The notes beneath the pieces were generated by a model. The model saw only the letters and a program-made list of their open reading frames with translations, searched no databases and was not told the origin of the DNA. 10,385 nucleotides of DNA from JAOTYV01 sp041557595 (GTDB taxonomy: Bacteria > Pseudomonadota > Alphaproteobacteria > UBA8366), in NCBI GenBank assembly GCA_041557595.1, contig JBFFGE010000166.1, positions 1 through 10,385 on the forward strand. The letters run 5' to 3'. This document shows, piece after piece, positions 1 through 6,118 of the stretch (position 1 is its first letter; every line of letters begins with the position of its first letter). A program made the position numbers and the translations under genes.

Positions 1-89
1 GGAATCAATTAAAGGCAGAAAAGTTGATTGATTCTATAAAGATAGAGCAACTTATGTGCGCCCGAATGGGCGCATATAAGTTGCTCTAG
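1..89. repeat. Palindromic intergenic repeat, left end cut by window edge
   Basis: Bases 1-17 (GGAATCAATTAAAGGCA) recur exactly at 5537-5553. Bases 73-89 recur at 5552-5568 with three T/C differences in 17, so both places carry the same element and the second copy lacks the middle. Positions 43-63 and 68-88 form a 21-bp stem with one G-U pair and a GAAT loop, starting TAGAGC and ending GCTCTA. GAATCAAT at 2-9 also pairs with ATTGATTC at 27-34. There is no T-run after the stem, so it is not a typical terminator. By comparison with the other copy, the element probably begins upstream of the window. Confidence 0.75.
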
Positions 90-141
90 GTCGTCGCCAC
101 CGATTCCGAAAAATCCAGGAGTGCCGTCGCCGGAAGCGCGC

Positions 142-336
142 TCAACGCGCGGGGCGAAAGTGCAGGATATCCCGATTGCCCTGGCGGCGCGACGGGACCG
201 GGCGTCTCCTATGGCCGCCATACAGCCGCTCGAATCGGCGGCCCTCGGTCCAGGCATGGGCGCCGCACAACAGCCCGAGCATCCCGCCGACCAGGGCGAG
301 GCACAGGAGTGGGTCTATGGGGACGCCGAATAACAT
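142..336 (-). CDS. Possible small single-span membrane peptide (64 aa)
   Basis: This is an open frame of 64 codons with strongly G/C-biased third positions, as in the real genes here. Residues about 7-28 are hydrophobic (LLCLALVGGMLGLLCGAHAW) and could form one membrane span, with a basic Arg-rich C-terminal part. No convincing Shine-Dalgarno lies before the ATG and no promoter was recognised. The family is not recognised. Overlapping frames on both strands are also open, as is common at this GC content, so this is a candidate only. Confidence 0.35.
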   Translation of the reverse strand: MLFGVPIDPLLCLALVGGMLGLLCGAHAWTEGRRFERLYGGHRRRPVPSRRQGNRDILHFRPAR

Positions 337-659
337 CGTTCGAACCGGTCGGGTGGCTTCGGGGCAGCCCGAGTGTCGGCCGCGAGCGCTTAAGATTTGG
401 TTAGGATCGGCGGAATCGGGGAAACGCGGAAACTAAATTCGTTCCGCGGCGCGGTCCGGACAGGCGTTCCGGGAGCGCCGCCACAAAAGCGTCAAATTTC
501 GGTCATCGCCCTGCCGATTTCGCCCGGTAGGGTTGCATTGTTGGCGCACCAGCATGGATGGCTGCGTGAGGGGCGTCGGCATACGGGAGGAGACGCGTCC
601 GAGCCGCGTCTCGCTCCCGACGATTTTTTTCGTTCAGGAACCTTTACGGCCGGGCCGGG
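337..659. other. Gene-poor region, candidate plus-strand small RNA
   Basis: I see no convincing protein gene in these 323 bases. The open frame starting at 397 runs through a strong terminator and into the antisense of the hydrolase gene, so it is unlikely to be real. The notable content is the plus-strand terminator at 584-630, which has no coding sequence upstream of it on its own strand. A transcript starting roughly between 400 and 540 and ending near 630 would be a non-coding RNA. A weak -10-like TAGGAT at 402-407 has no acceptable -35, so the start is unresolved. Confidence 0.4.
584..630 (+). terminator. Strong rho-independent terminator without an upstream gene
   Basis: CGGGAG (584-589) plus GAGACGCG (590-597) pairs with CGCGTCTC (605-612) plus CTCCCG (614-619). 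This gives a 14-bp stem with one bulged G at 613 and a 7-base loop. Four bases later comes a run of seven T (624-630). The T-run lies 3' on the plus strand only, so it stops plus-strand transcription, heading into the convergent hydrolase gene that ends at 660. Confidence 0.8.
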
Positions 660-1469
660 TCAGGCCGGGACCGATTCCAGAAAATTCAGGATAGCCGTCC
701 GGACCGCGTCGGGCTGGTCGACATTGGAGAGATGTCCGGCGCCTGGAATGACGACCAGTTCGGACTGCGCAATGGTTTCGTGAGTGATGCGGACCGCCGC
801 CATTGCCAGGTCCTGCGCGCCGGCCAGCACCAGGGTCGGCGCGGCAATTTCGGTCAGCCGGCGGGTCGGAAAGTCCTGCACCAGCATCGATCGGATGGTA
901 TGGCCGAAGCCGACCGGGTTCATCGCCAGGATCATCGCGCGCACCCGCGCCCGGCCTTCCTCGGTGTCGGCGGTGAACAGCTTGTAGGACGGGTTGACGC
1001 GCAGGAATTGATCGGCCACCGCGTCCATGTCGCCGGCCTCGCAGAGCCGGATGGTTTCTTCGCGCACGGCGCGAATTTCGTCCGTCACCGGCAGCCCGGC
1101 GGCGGTATTCGAATCGATGATCATCAGCGATGCGGTCCGGTCGGGATACAGCGCGGCGAAGCGCGCGGAAATGCCGCCCCCCATGGACAGCCCGCCCACA
1201 TGCGCCCGGTCCACCGACAGGTGATCCATTAGCCCGGCGAGATCGTGCGCCGCGCGAATGACGCCATACCGGTCCGCCGCTTCCGGGCTTTCGGAGCCGC
1301 CATGGCCGCGCGGATCCCATAGGACGAGCCGATAGCGCTCGGCGAGGGCGGGCGCCTGCGCCGCCCACATACCGTGATTTCCGCCGAGGCAATAGGTCAG
1401 GAAGAGCGGAAACCCCGATCCGTGTTCTTCGTAGTAAATCTCGGTGTCGTCGATCCGTGCGGTCGGCAT
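660..1469 (-). CDS. Alpha/beta-fold hydrolase
   Basis: A 269-residue protein of the usual length for single-domain alpha/beta hydrolases. The nucleophile elbow GLSMG gives Ser95. WDPRGHGGS (51-59) is the typical strand 4 loop, and GNHGMW near 30-35 lies where the oxyanion loop is expected. Asp220 (GAQD) and His246 (GAGH) complete the catalytic triad. There is no signal peptide, so it is cytoplasmic. The layout resembles 3-oxoadipate enol-lactonase-like and other small ester or lactone hydrolases, but the substrate cannot be deduced. It is divergent from the nuclease gene. The ribosome site is weak; the start was chosen because the family's N-terminal strand (IDDTEIYYEEHGSG) begins right after it. 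Longer in-frame starts would add low-complexity residues. Confidence 0.9.
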   Translation of the reverse strand: MPTARIDDTEIYYEEHGSGFPLFLTYCLGGNHGMWAAQAPALAERYRLVLWDPRGHGGSESPEAADRYGVIRAAHDLAGLMDHLSVDRAHVGGLSMGGGISARFAALYPDRTASLMIIDSNTAAGLPVTDEIRAVREETIRLCEAGDMDAVADQFLRVNPSYKLFTADTEEGRARVRAMILAMNPVGFGHTIRSMLVQDFPTRRLTEIAAPTLVLAGAQDLAMAAVRITHETIAQSELVVIPGAGHLSNVDQPDAVRTAILNFLESVPA

Positions 1470-1523
1470 GGCGGGCGCTTTCGGTTGCGGGCTGTTGCGT
1501 TTCGGGCCGTCGCGTCGCCGGGA

Positions 1524-1532
1524 TCATAGCAT
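1524..1532 (-). promoter_or_regulatory. Extended -10 promoter candidate for the hydrolase gene
   Basis: The minus strand reads TGCTATGAT, an extended -10 (TGn followed by TATGAT, five of six to consensus), about 55 bases before the hydrolase ATG. No good -35 lies 17 bases further upstream, which is tolerated for extended -10 promoters. It lies in the divergent spacer shared with the nuclease gene. Confidence 0.4.
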
Positions 1533-1636
1533 GGCGTTGGCCCGCGATGGATCATCGACCTCAATTTTGCCCGATTCGTCGCCATACTGTCCGGAAAATA
1601 AGAGCGCTGACGGCACGCAAGCAGGGTTATTCGAGC

Positions 1637-2455
1637 ATGCGAAGATTTAGCGCACTGGTTTTCCTATGCATATTCGTGTCGGCCGGGGTTTCGCGGCCCG
1701 TGAATTCGGCGGAAATCCTCGAAGGACGCACGACCGTCGTCGACGGCGATTCGCTGATCGTGGACGGCAAGAATGTGCGGATATGGGGCATCGATGCGCC
1801 GGAGATGGGCACCAGATCGGGCGATCGCGCGAAGAAATACCTGCGTGCGCTGCTCTCCGACAATTCCGCCCGCTGCGAAGACGAGGGCAAGCGGGTCAGC
1901 GGCCAGATCATGGCAAAATGCTTTATTGGGTCGGTCGATATCGGCCGCGTCATGGTGCTGTCGGGCAATGCCCGGGATTGGCGTCGCCATTCCGGCGGTC
2001 TCTATAAGCGGGAATTGCAGAAGGCCGGGTTCCCGGTGCGCCGTCGAAAGCAGGTGTCGAAGCGGCCGCCGCGCCGCAATCCTCCGCGTGCCGCGGCAGT
2101 CCGGGTCGCCCCGGAAATCCCAGCGCCGGCTCGGCGCCGGCCCGTGATCGACCTGGCGCCGGTGGCGCGCCCGGCCCCGGCCCGGCCGAATGCGCCGTTT
2201 ACGCCCGTGGCGCCGTCGCGCCGCCTGTCGCCGCCGACCGATTTGCGGCCGGCGCCACCGGTCGCCTTGCCGCCCGTTACCGCCGCGCCGCGCCTGCCGG
2301 TCGAGGCGACGCCGTTCGTCTTTCCCGCTCCTCCCGGCCCGTCCGCCCCATCGGTCCGCCCTGCCCCGTCCGCCCCCAGCGCGCGCCCGGCCGAAGCGCC
2401 GAAACGGCAACCCGAACCGTCGCCGATCCCCTTCGGCGCGGCAGATCAGGACTGA
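1637..2455 (+). CDS. Secreted staphylococcal-nuclease-like protein with proline-rich tail
   Basis: 272 residues. Residues 1-25 look like a signal peptide: MRR, a hydrophobic core ALVFLCIFVSAG, and a likely cut after VNSA. Residues 26-132 are an SNase (thermonuclease) domain. VVDGDS holds Asp36 and Asp38, RIWGIDAPE holds Arg48, Asp53 and Glu56, and Arg86 in KRVSGQ is the likely second catalytic arginine. Cys80 and Cys95 could form a disulfide in the periplasm. Homologues usually continue into a final helix with a GLW-type motif. Here the domain stops at about 132 and is followed by about 135 residues rich in Pro, Ala and Arg with no fold visible. The expected role is periplasmic or extracellular hydrolysis of DNA or RNA. 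ATG 1637 was chosen for the signal peptide that follows; an upstream in-frame start at 1457 would bury it. A weak CAGGG lies about 10 bases upstream. Confidence 0.85.
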   Translation: MRRFSALVFLCIFVSAGVSRPVNSAEILEGRTTVVDGDSLIVDGKNVRIWGIDAPEMGTRSGDRAKKYLRALLSDNSARCEDEGKRVSGQIMAKCFIGSVDIGRVMVLSGNARDWRRHSGGLYKRELQKAGFPVRRRKQVSKRPPRRNPPRAAAVRVAPEIPAPARRRPVIDLAPVARPAPARPNAPFTPVAPSRRLSPPTDLRPAPPVALPPVTAAPRLPVEATPFVFPAPPGPSAPSVRPAPSAPSARPAEAPKRQPEPSPIPFGAADQD

Positions 2456-2462
2456 GGCGCGC

Positions 2463-2493
2463 AAAAAAATCGCCGCCCGGCAAAGGGCGGCGA
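2463..2493 (-). terminator. Rho-independent terminator of the 28-codon gene
   Basis: CGCCGCCC (2471-2478) pairs with GGGCGGCG (2485-2492), extended by T2470-A2493, to give a 9-bp stem with a 6-base loop. On the minus strand it is followed by seven T (2469-2463). The plus-strand side has no T-run, so it serves the minus-strand small gene rather than the nuclease gene, whose stop lies only 14 bases away. Confidence 0.85.
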
Positions 2494-2569
2494 GGTGAAA
2501 AACCAGTTGGCGGCGCCGCGGTATTCTTCGGGTCCGCGGGCGCGCGTATTCGCTGCTTGAAGCGAACGA

Positions 2570-2656
2570 TCAGAATGCGAGCGTGATCGACGTCGTCTTG
2601 TTCGATCCGCACTCTACCGCCGCAGCGGCGAACACCGTCACCAAGGGTTTAGACAT
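2570..2656 (-). CDS. 28-residue peptide gene of unknown function
   Basis: The product starts MSKPLVTVFAAAAVECG and ends SNKTTSITLAF. A hydrophobic stretch (residues 5-14) leads to a single Cys16 preceded by Glu15, then a polar Ser/Asn/Lys/Thr segment and a hydrophobic end. It is too short to be listed by ordinary gene finders. The case for it rests on its surroundings: a TTGACA promoter (2693-2722), a ten-base Shine-Dalgarno perfectly complementary to the 16S rRNA tail, and a terminator at 2463-2493. Together these predict a transcript of about 225 nt carrying only this gene. After the stop the RNA can form TTCGCT/AGCGAA (2549-2566) and CCGCGG/CCGCGG (2516-2539) hairpins. Cys16 is not in a proper lipobox. 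I do not recognise the family. It could be a modified-peptide precursor, a signalling or toxin peptide, or a dual-function small mRNA. No peptide-modifying enzyme is obvious nearby. Confidence 0.7.
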   Translation of the reverse strand: MSKPLVTVFAAAAVECGSNKTTSITLAF

Positions 2657-2660
2657 TCGA

Positions 2661-2670
2661 TCACCTCCTT
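2661..2670 (-). promoter_or_regulatory. Ten-base perfect Shine-Dalgarno
   Basis: The minus strand reads AAGGAGGTGA, complementary over ten bases to the standard 3' tail of 16S rRNA. The AGGAGG core ends seven bases before the ATG at 2656, which is ideal spacing. No other gene in the window has a site this strong, which argues for heavy translation of the 28-codon frame. Confidence 0.85.
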
Positions 2671-2692
2671 TCGATTGTTGAATCCGGCATGC

Positions 2693-2722
2693 AGAATCCT
2701 CCGCGCGGGGCTTCCCTGTCAA
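2693..2722 (-). promoter_or_regulatory. Sigma70-like promoter of the 28-codon gene
   Basis: The minus strand has a perfect -35 TTGACA (2722-2717), an 18-base spacer, then GATTCT (2698-2693), which keeps the key A2 and T6 of the -10. Transcription would start near 2686, leaving about 30 bases of leader with the Shine-Dalgarno. Two GANTC sites fall here: 2694-2698 over the -10 and 2680-2684 in the leader. This is the CcrM methylation motif of many alphaproteobacteria. Confidence 0.6.
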
Positions 2723-2888
2723 GCATCCTGTCCACGGCGTCGCGGCCCGTGCGCCCGATGCCGTTGACGCGCGGCCAGCCTGGCCCGGAAGGGGGACCTA
2801 ATCCTATCGGATGACCTCAAATGAATGGCTTATGCCGATCGTAAAGAAATGCAATGACTCCGAAATGCTTATGAATTGAATGGGATTA

Positions 2889-2909
2889 CCCCGCACGGGG
2901 CGATCGTGC
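2889..2909 (+). promoter_or_regulatory. Competing leader hairpins before the AlkP-like gene
   Basis: CCCC (2889-2892) can pair with GGGG (2897-2900) around GCAC, or GCACG (2893-2897) can pair with CGTGC (2905-2909). The two exclude each other and both end just before the AGGAG ribosome site at 2913-2917. The preceding 80 bases (about 2810-2890) are more AT-rich than the surroundings and probably hold the promoter, but no clean -35/-10 pair is visible. Confidence 0.3.
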
Positions 2910-2926
2910 GATAGGAGCACTCTTGA

Positions 2927-4498
2927 ATGGCAGAGCCCTCCCGTATGTTCATTATCGGCTTGGACGCCGCCGACAAGGACCTGATCGAGCGCTGGGTCGG
3001 CGAGGGGGACCTGCCGGCGTTCCGGTCGCTGATGACGTCGTCGGTTTGGGGCGATATCGAGAGTCCGCGCGGGCTCGAAGCCGGCAGTTGCTGGCCGACC
3101 TTCTATTTCGGCCTGACGCCGGGCGAAACCGGCCAATTCGACGGGGCGCGGCAATTCGACTCCGAGCGCTACGACCATGTCTCCTTCCGGCCCGACGCGG
3201 CGCGGCGCGATGCGATCTGGACGACGCTCAGCAAGGCGGGGAAAAAATGCGCCGTCATCGACGCGCCCTATAGTTTTCCGGTCAACGACATCGAAGGCAT
3301 CAAGCTGGTCGACCGGGGCGCCCATGTGCCGGCCGGCGGCAGCGACTATATGGATTTTCGCACCCACCCGGCATCGCTGGCCGACGAGGTCGTCGCGCGT
3401 TTCGGCGGCGATCCGGCCAATGGCCATTCGAGCGATTTTTTCCGCGTCGACACGGCCGATGAAATCCGGAATTTCCGCGACATTTATGTCGAGCGCATCG
3501 AGAACAAGACCGAGCTGGCGCTGCATTACTGGCGCGACCGGCCGTGGGATTTCTTCATGACCTGCTTCACCGAGGCGCATTGCGTCGGTCACCGGTGCTG
3601 GCATGTCCACGATACCGATCACCCGGATCATGATCCGGCCGTCGCCGCCGAATCGGGCGACCCGGTCAAGGCGGTCTATGTGGCGCTCGACCGGGCGGTC
3701 GGCCGGCTCGTCGCGGCGGCGCGCGGCGAAGCGCGGGTGCTGGTCTATCTGAGCCACGGCATGGGGCCGGGCTACAGCGGCACGCGGCTGCTCGACCGCA
3801 TCCTGGCGCGGCTCGACAACGCCCCGACGCACACGCGGTCGGGCCCGGTGATGCGCATTGTCCGCGCCGCCTGGCGGAACATGCCGGACGCGATCCGCCG
3901 GCCGCTGAAGCCGCTGCGGCACAAGGTCTACAATGACGGGTTCCAGCCGAACCGAAAGGGCCGCCGGTTCTTCGAGGTGTTCGCCAATGATCGCACCGGC
4001 GGCATCCGGATCAATCTGGCCGGCCGCGAGAAGCACGGCATCGTCCAGCCCGGCGAAGAATACGATGCGGTCTGCGCGCAACTGATCGCGGAGCTCGGCG
4101 CGCTGACCAACGCGGAGACGGGCACCCCGCTCGCCGACGAGATCATCCGCACGCGCGATCACTACACCGGCGATTTTTTCGACTGCCTGCCCGACATCCT
4201 GGTCACCTGGAACCGGGACCATCCGATCAACGCGGCGCGGTCGCCGACGGTCGGCACGATCGACAAGACCGGTCTCATGCTGCCGCGCTCCGGCGACCAC
4301 CGGCCCTTCGGGCGATTCTTCGGCGTCGCGCCCGACTGGCCGTCGCAACGACTCAACGACCGGGTGAAGGCGCAGGATCTGGCGCCGACCATCGCCGCGC
4401 TCTTCGGCCTGGACGGCCACGAGTCGGACGGCGTTCCGATCGCCGCCCTGCGCGCGCGGGAAACCGCGGGAACGCCCCTGCGCCGGGCCAAGGGATAA
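2927..4498 (+). CDS. Alkaline phosphatase superfamily phosphohydrolase/phosphodiesterase
   Basis: 523 residues, cytoplasmic by lack of a signal peptide. The N-terminus MFIIGLDAADKDLIERW has the opening metal-binding Asp13 of the type I phosphodiesterase/nucleotide pyrophosphatase branch. GSCWPTFYFGLTPGETG (53-69) holds the expected Ser/Thr nucleophile region. TEAHCVGHRCWH (215-226), LSHGMGPG (275-282) and GDHRPFG (456-462) carry the later His/Asp metal ligands, and DLAPTIAALFGL (484-495) is the typical family ending. The exact ligands cannot be assigned by eye. AGGAG lies nine bases before the ATG. The gene is followed after 18 bases by a family 2 glycosyltransferase, so the likely role is cleaving or transferring a phosphate-containing group on a surface polysaccharide or its precursor. 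That role is inference; the superfamily call is firm. Confidence 0.87.
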   Translation: MAEPSRMFIIGLDAADKDLIERWVGEGDLPAFRSLMTSSVWGDIESPRGLEAGSCWPTFYFGLTPGETGQFDGARQFDSERYDHVSFRPDAARRDAIWTTLSKAGKKCAVIDAPYSFPVNDIEGIKLVDRGAHVPAGGSDYMDFRTHPASLADEVVARFGGDPANGHSSDFFRVDTADEIRNFRDIYVERIENKTELALHYWRDRPWDFFMTCFTEAHCVGHRCWHVHDTDHPDHDPAVAAESGDPVKAVYVALDRAVGRLVAAARGEARVLVYLSHGMGPGYSGTRLLDRILARLDNAPTHTRSGPVMRIVRAAWRNMPDAIRRPLKPLRHKVYNDGFQPNRKGRRFFEVFANDRTGGIRINLAGREKHGIVQPGEEYDAVCAQLIAELGALTNAETGTPLADEIIRTRDHYTGDFFDCLPDILVTWNRDHPINAARSPTVGTIDKTGLMLPRSGDHRPFGRFFGVAPDWPSQRLNDRVKAQDLAPTIAALFGLDGHESDGVPIAALRARETAGTPLRRAKG

Positions 4499-4516
4499 CC
4501 AGGGAGTATGCCGACA

Positions 4517-5518
4517 ATGCCGCGTGTTTCCGTCGTTACCGTCGCCTATAACGCCGAGCCGTATATCGAGCAGGCGATCGATTCGGTCCTCGCGCAGACC
4601 GAAATCGACTTCGAAATGATCGTCGTCGATAACGCATCGACCGACGGCACTTGCGCGATCATCGAACAATACGCCTATCGCGATCCGCGGGTGCGGCTGA
4701 TTTCGAGCAGCGAGAATTTCGGCGCCGGGCACGGCCGCAATGTCGGCATCCACGCGGCGACCGGCGATTGGGTGGCGATCCTGGACGCCGACGACTGGTA
4801 TCGCCCGGACCGTCTCGAAACCCTGCTGGACGCGGCGGAACGGGACGGCGCGGACGTGGCGGCCGACAATCAGTATTTCATCATGGATGGCGCGGCCATC
4901 CCCTATCGCCTGTTGCGAAAGGACCGCACGGAGGGCCTGCATCGCCTGACCGCCGACGATATCCTGCGCGGCGATCGATACGGCAAGATCGGCAATCTCG
5001 GCCTGTTGAAGCCGGTCTTTCGGCGCGCGTTTCTCGAACGCCACCGCATCGAATACGACGTGTCGCCGGGCCTCGGCGAGGATTTCTACATCCTGCTCAA
5101 ATGCCTGCGGCAAACGCCGACGCTGCTCTTCGTGACGGCGCCGATGTATTATTACCAGATTCACCCGAAATCCTGGAGCAACTCGCAGACCATGGAGTCC
5201 GTGCGCTGCATGCGGGCGCTGCACGAATCCAATGCCGGGCTGTTCCCCGAATCGGATGCGCCGACCACCGCCCGGCTGATGCGCCGCCGCAGCCGGCAGA
5301 TCGAACGCTACATCACCTACCGGGCGCTGGTGGAGCCGTTGAAGCGCGGCAATCTCCGCAAGAGCCTGCGCCGGATGATCACAAATCCCTCCGCCGTGCC
5401 GATGCTGGCCGAAGGTTTCGTGCGCTTTCTGGTCCTCCGCCGCCAGGCCGCACAGCACAGCGCGGCGCAAAAAGCCGCGGCGGCCACACATGGCGTCGCA
5501 CCGGATGCGCACGCCTAG
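4517..5518 (+). CDS. Glycosyltransferase family 2, ExoO-like
   Basis: 333 residues from this start. VSVVTVAYNAEPYIEQAIDS opens a GT-A fold, VVDNASTDGT (37-46) binds the nucleotide sugar, and DADDW (90-94) is the DXD metal site. LKPVFRRAFLE (164-174) and GEDFYILLK (187-195) are acceptor-side motifs with the catalytic acid region, as in succinoglycan glucosyltransferase ExoO. No membrane span is visible, so it is a cytoplasmic or peripheral enzyme. An in-frame ATG at 4508 sits one base after GGGAG, too close; ATG 4517 has ten-base spacing and matches the family start. It likely forms an operon with the phosphohydrolase gene and adds a sugar to an exopolysaccharide or similar glycan; donor and acceptor are unknown. 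Its TAG stop lies inside CTAG at the left edge of a palindromic repeat. Confidence 0.9.
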   Translation: MPRVSVVTVAYNAEPYIEQAIDSVLAQTEIDFEMIVVDNASTDGTCAIIEQYAYRDPRVRLISSSENFGAGHGRNVGIHAATGDWVAILDADDWYRPDRLETLLDAAERDGADVAADNQYFIMDGAAIPYRLLRKDRTEGLHRLTADDILRGDRYGKIGNLGLLKPVFRRAFLERHRIEYDVSPGLGEDFYILLKCLRQTPTLLFVTAPMYYYQIHPKSWSNSQTMESVRCMRALHESNAGLFPESDAPTTARLMRRRSRQIERYITYRALVEPLKRGNLRKSLRRMITNPSAVPMLAEGFVRFLVLRRQAAQHSAAQKAAAATHGVAPDAHA

Positions 5519-5568
5519 ATCACCCTGCCTTTGATTGGAATCAATTAAAGGCACATAAGCTGCCCTAG
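5515..5568. repeat. CTAG-bounded palindromic repeat, degenerate left arm
   Basis: The 54-base segment begins and ends with CTAG. Its core GCCTTT (5527-5532) pairs with AAAGGC (5547-5552), and TTGATT/AATCAA (5531-5544) flank a GG centre. Bases 5537-5553 equal 1-17 and 5552-5568 match 73-89 in 14 of 17. The right arm CATAAGCTGCCCTAG has only a decayed partner on the left. The left CTAG holds the stop codon of the glycosyltransferase gene. There is no T-run, so termination is not indicated. Confidence 0.65.
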
Positions 5569-5702
5569 CAGCCGCGCTCCGCGCAAAAACCTCCCGATCC
5601 AACGCGCTGCCCGTCCCGGCGCTTGCCCGAAGACCCGAATCCGGTTCAAGTTAGGACCGGCATCGATTCCAATGCGGTGCCGGGCCACCAAGCGGAGGAC
5701 GC

Positions 5703-6113
5703 GTGAGTATTTCGAGCACCCCGACAGCGGGAACGCACAGCAAGGCGGTCGGTTATATTCTCTGGATCTTCGGGTTCATGGGCGCGCACCGCTTCTATTT
5801 CGGCCGCCCGATAAGCGGCACGATCTATTTCTTTACGCTGGGCCTGCTGCTGATCGGCTGGATCGTCGACCTGTTCCTCATTCCGGGCATGGACCGCGAC
5901 GCGGAAACGCGCTTCGCCGAGGGACCGAAGGACTACACGGTCGCCTGGGTCCTGCTGACCTTCCTCGGCATCTTCGGGCTGCACCGGCTCTATCTCGGCA
6001 AATGGTTCACCGCGCTGATCTGGTTCCTGACCGGCGGGCTGTTCCTGGTCGGCTATCTCTACGATTACTGGACGCTGAACGAGCAGATCAGCGAGACCAA
6101 CCGGGGCGGGTAG
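5703..6113 (+). CDS. TM2-domain membrane protein with two TM2 units
   Basis: 136 residues from a GTG start with GGAGG four bases upstream. Two similar units are visible: residues 15-62, with GAHRFYFG (27-34) and Asp56 in IVDLF, and residues 81-125, with GLHRLYLG (92-99) and Asp121 in LYDYW. Each has the TM2 pattern of two membrane helices joined by a short turn, so four spans are expected in the inner membrane. A charged linker (MDRDAETRFAEGPKD) separates them. Single-unit TM2 proteins are more usual. The family has no established bacterial function. It is convergent with the yifB-like gene, with only five bases between stops, and no terminator is visible. Confidence 0.85.
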   Translation: MSISSTPTAGTHSKAVGYILWIFGFMGAHRFYFGRPISGTIYFFTLGLLLIGWIVDLFLIPGMDRDAETRFAEGPKDYTVAWVLLTFLGIFGLHRLYLGKWFTALIWFLTGGLFLVGYLYDYWTLNEQISETNRGG

Positions 6114-6118
6114 CACCC

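Noticed and set aside
341..352. tRNA T-loop-like CGGTTCGAACG on the minus strand
   Set aside because: The five-base T stem does not pair and no acceptor, D or anticodon arms fit at the right distances.
2570..2656. Leader peptide of a thr/ile attenuator, suggested by the Thr/Ser/Ile-rich end
   Set aside because: Only a terminator and the antisense of the nuclease gene lie downstream on that strand, so there is no operon to control.
2804..5602. Very long open frame (932 residues) on the minus strand
   Set aside because: It is antisense to the AlkP-like and glycosyltransferase genes, both of which show clear family motifs and ribosome sites. The minus frame is Arg/Asp/Gly-rich without recognisable domains, as expected of a GC-rich shadow frame.
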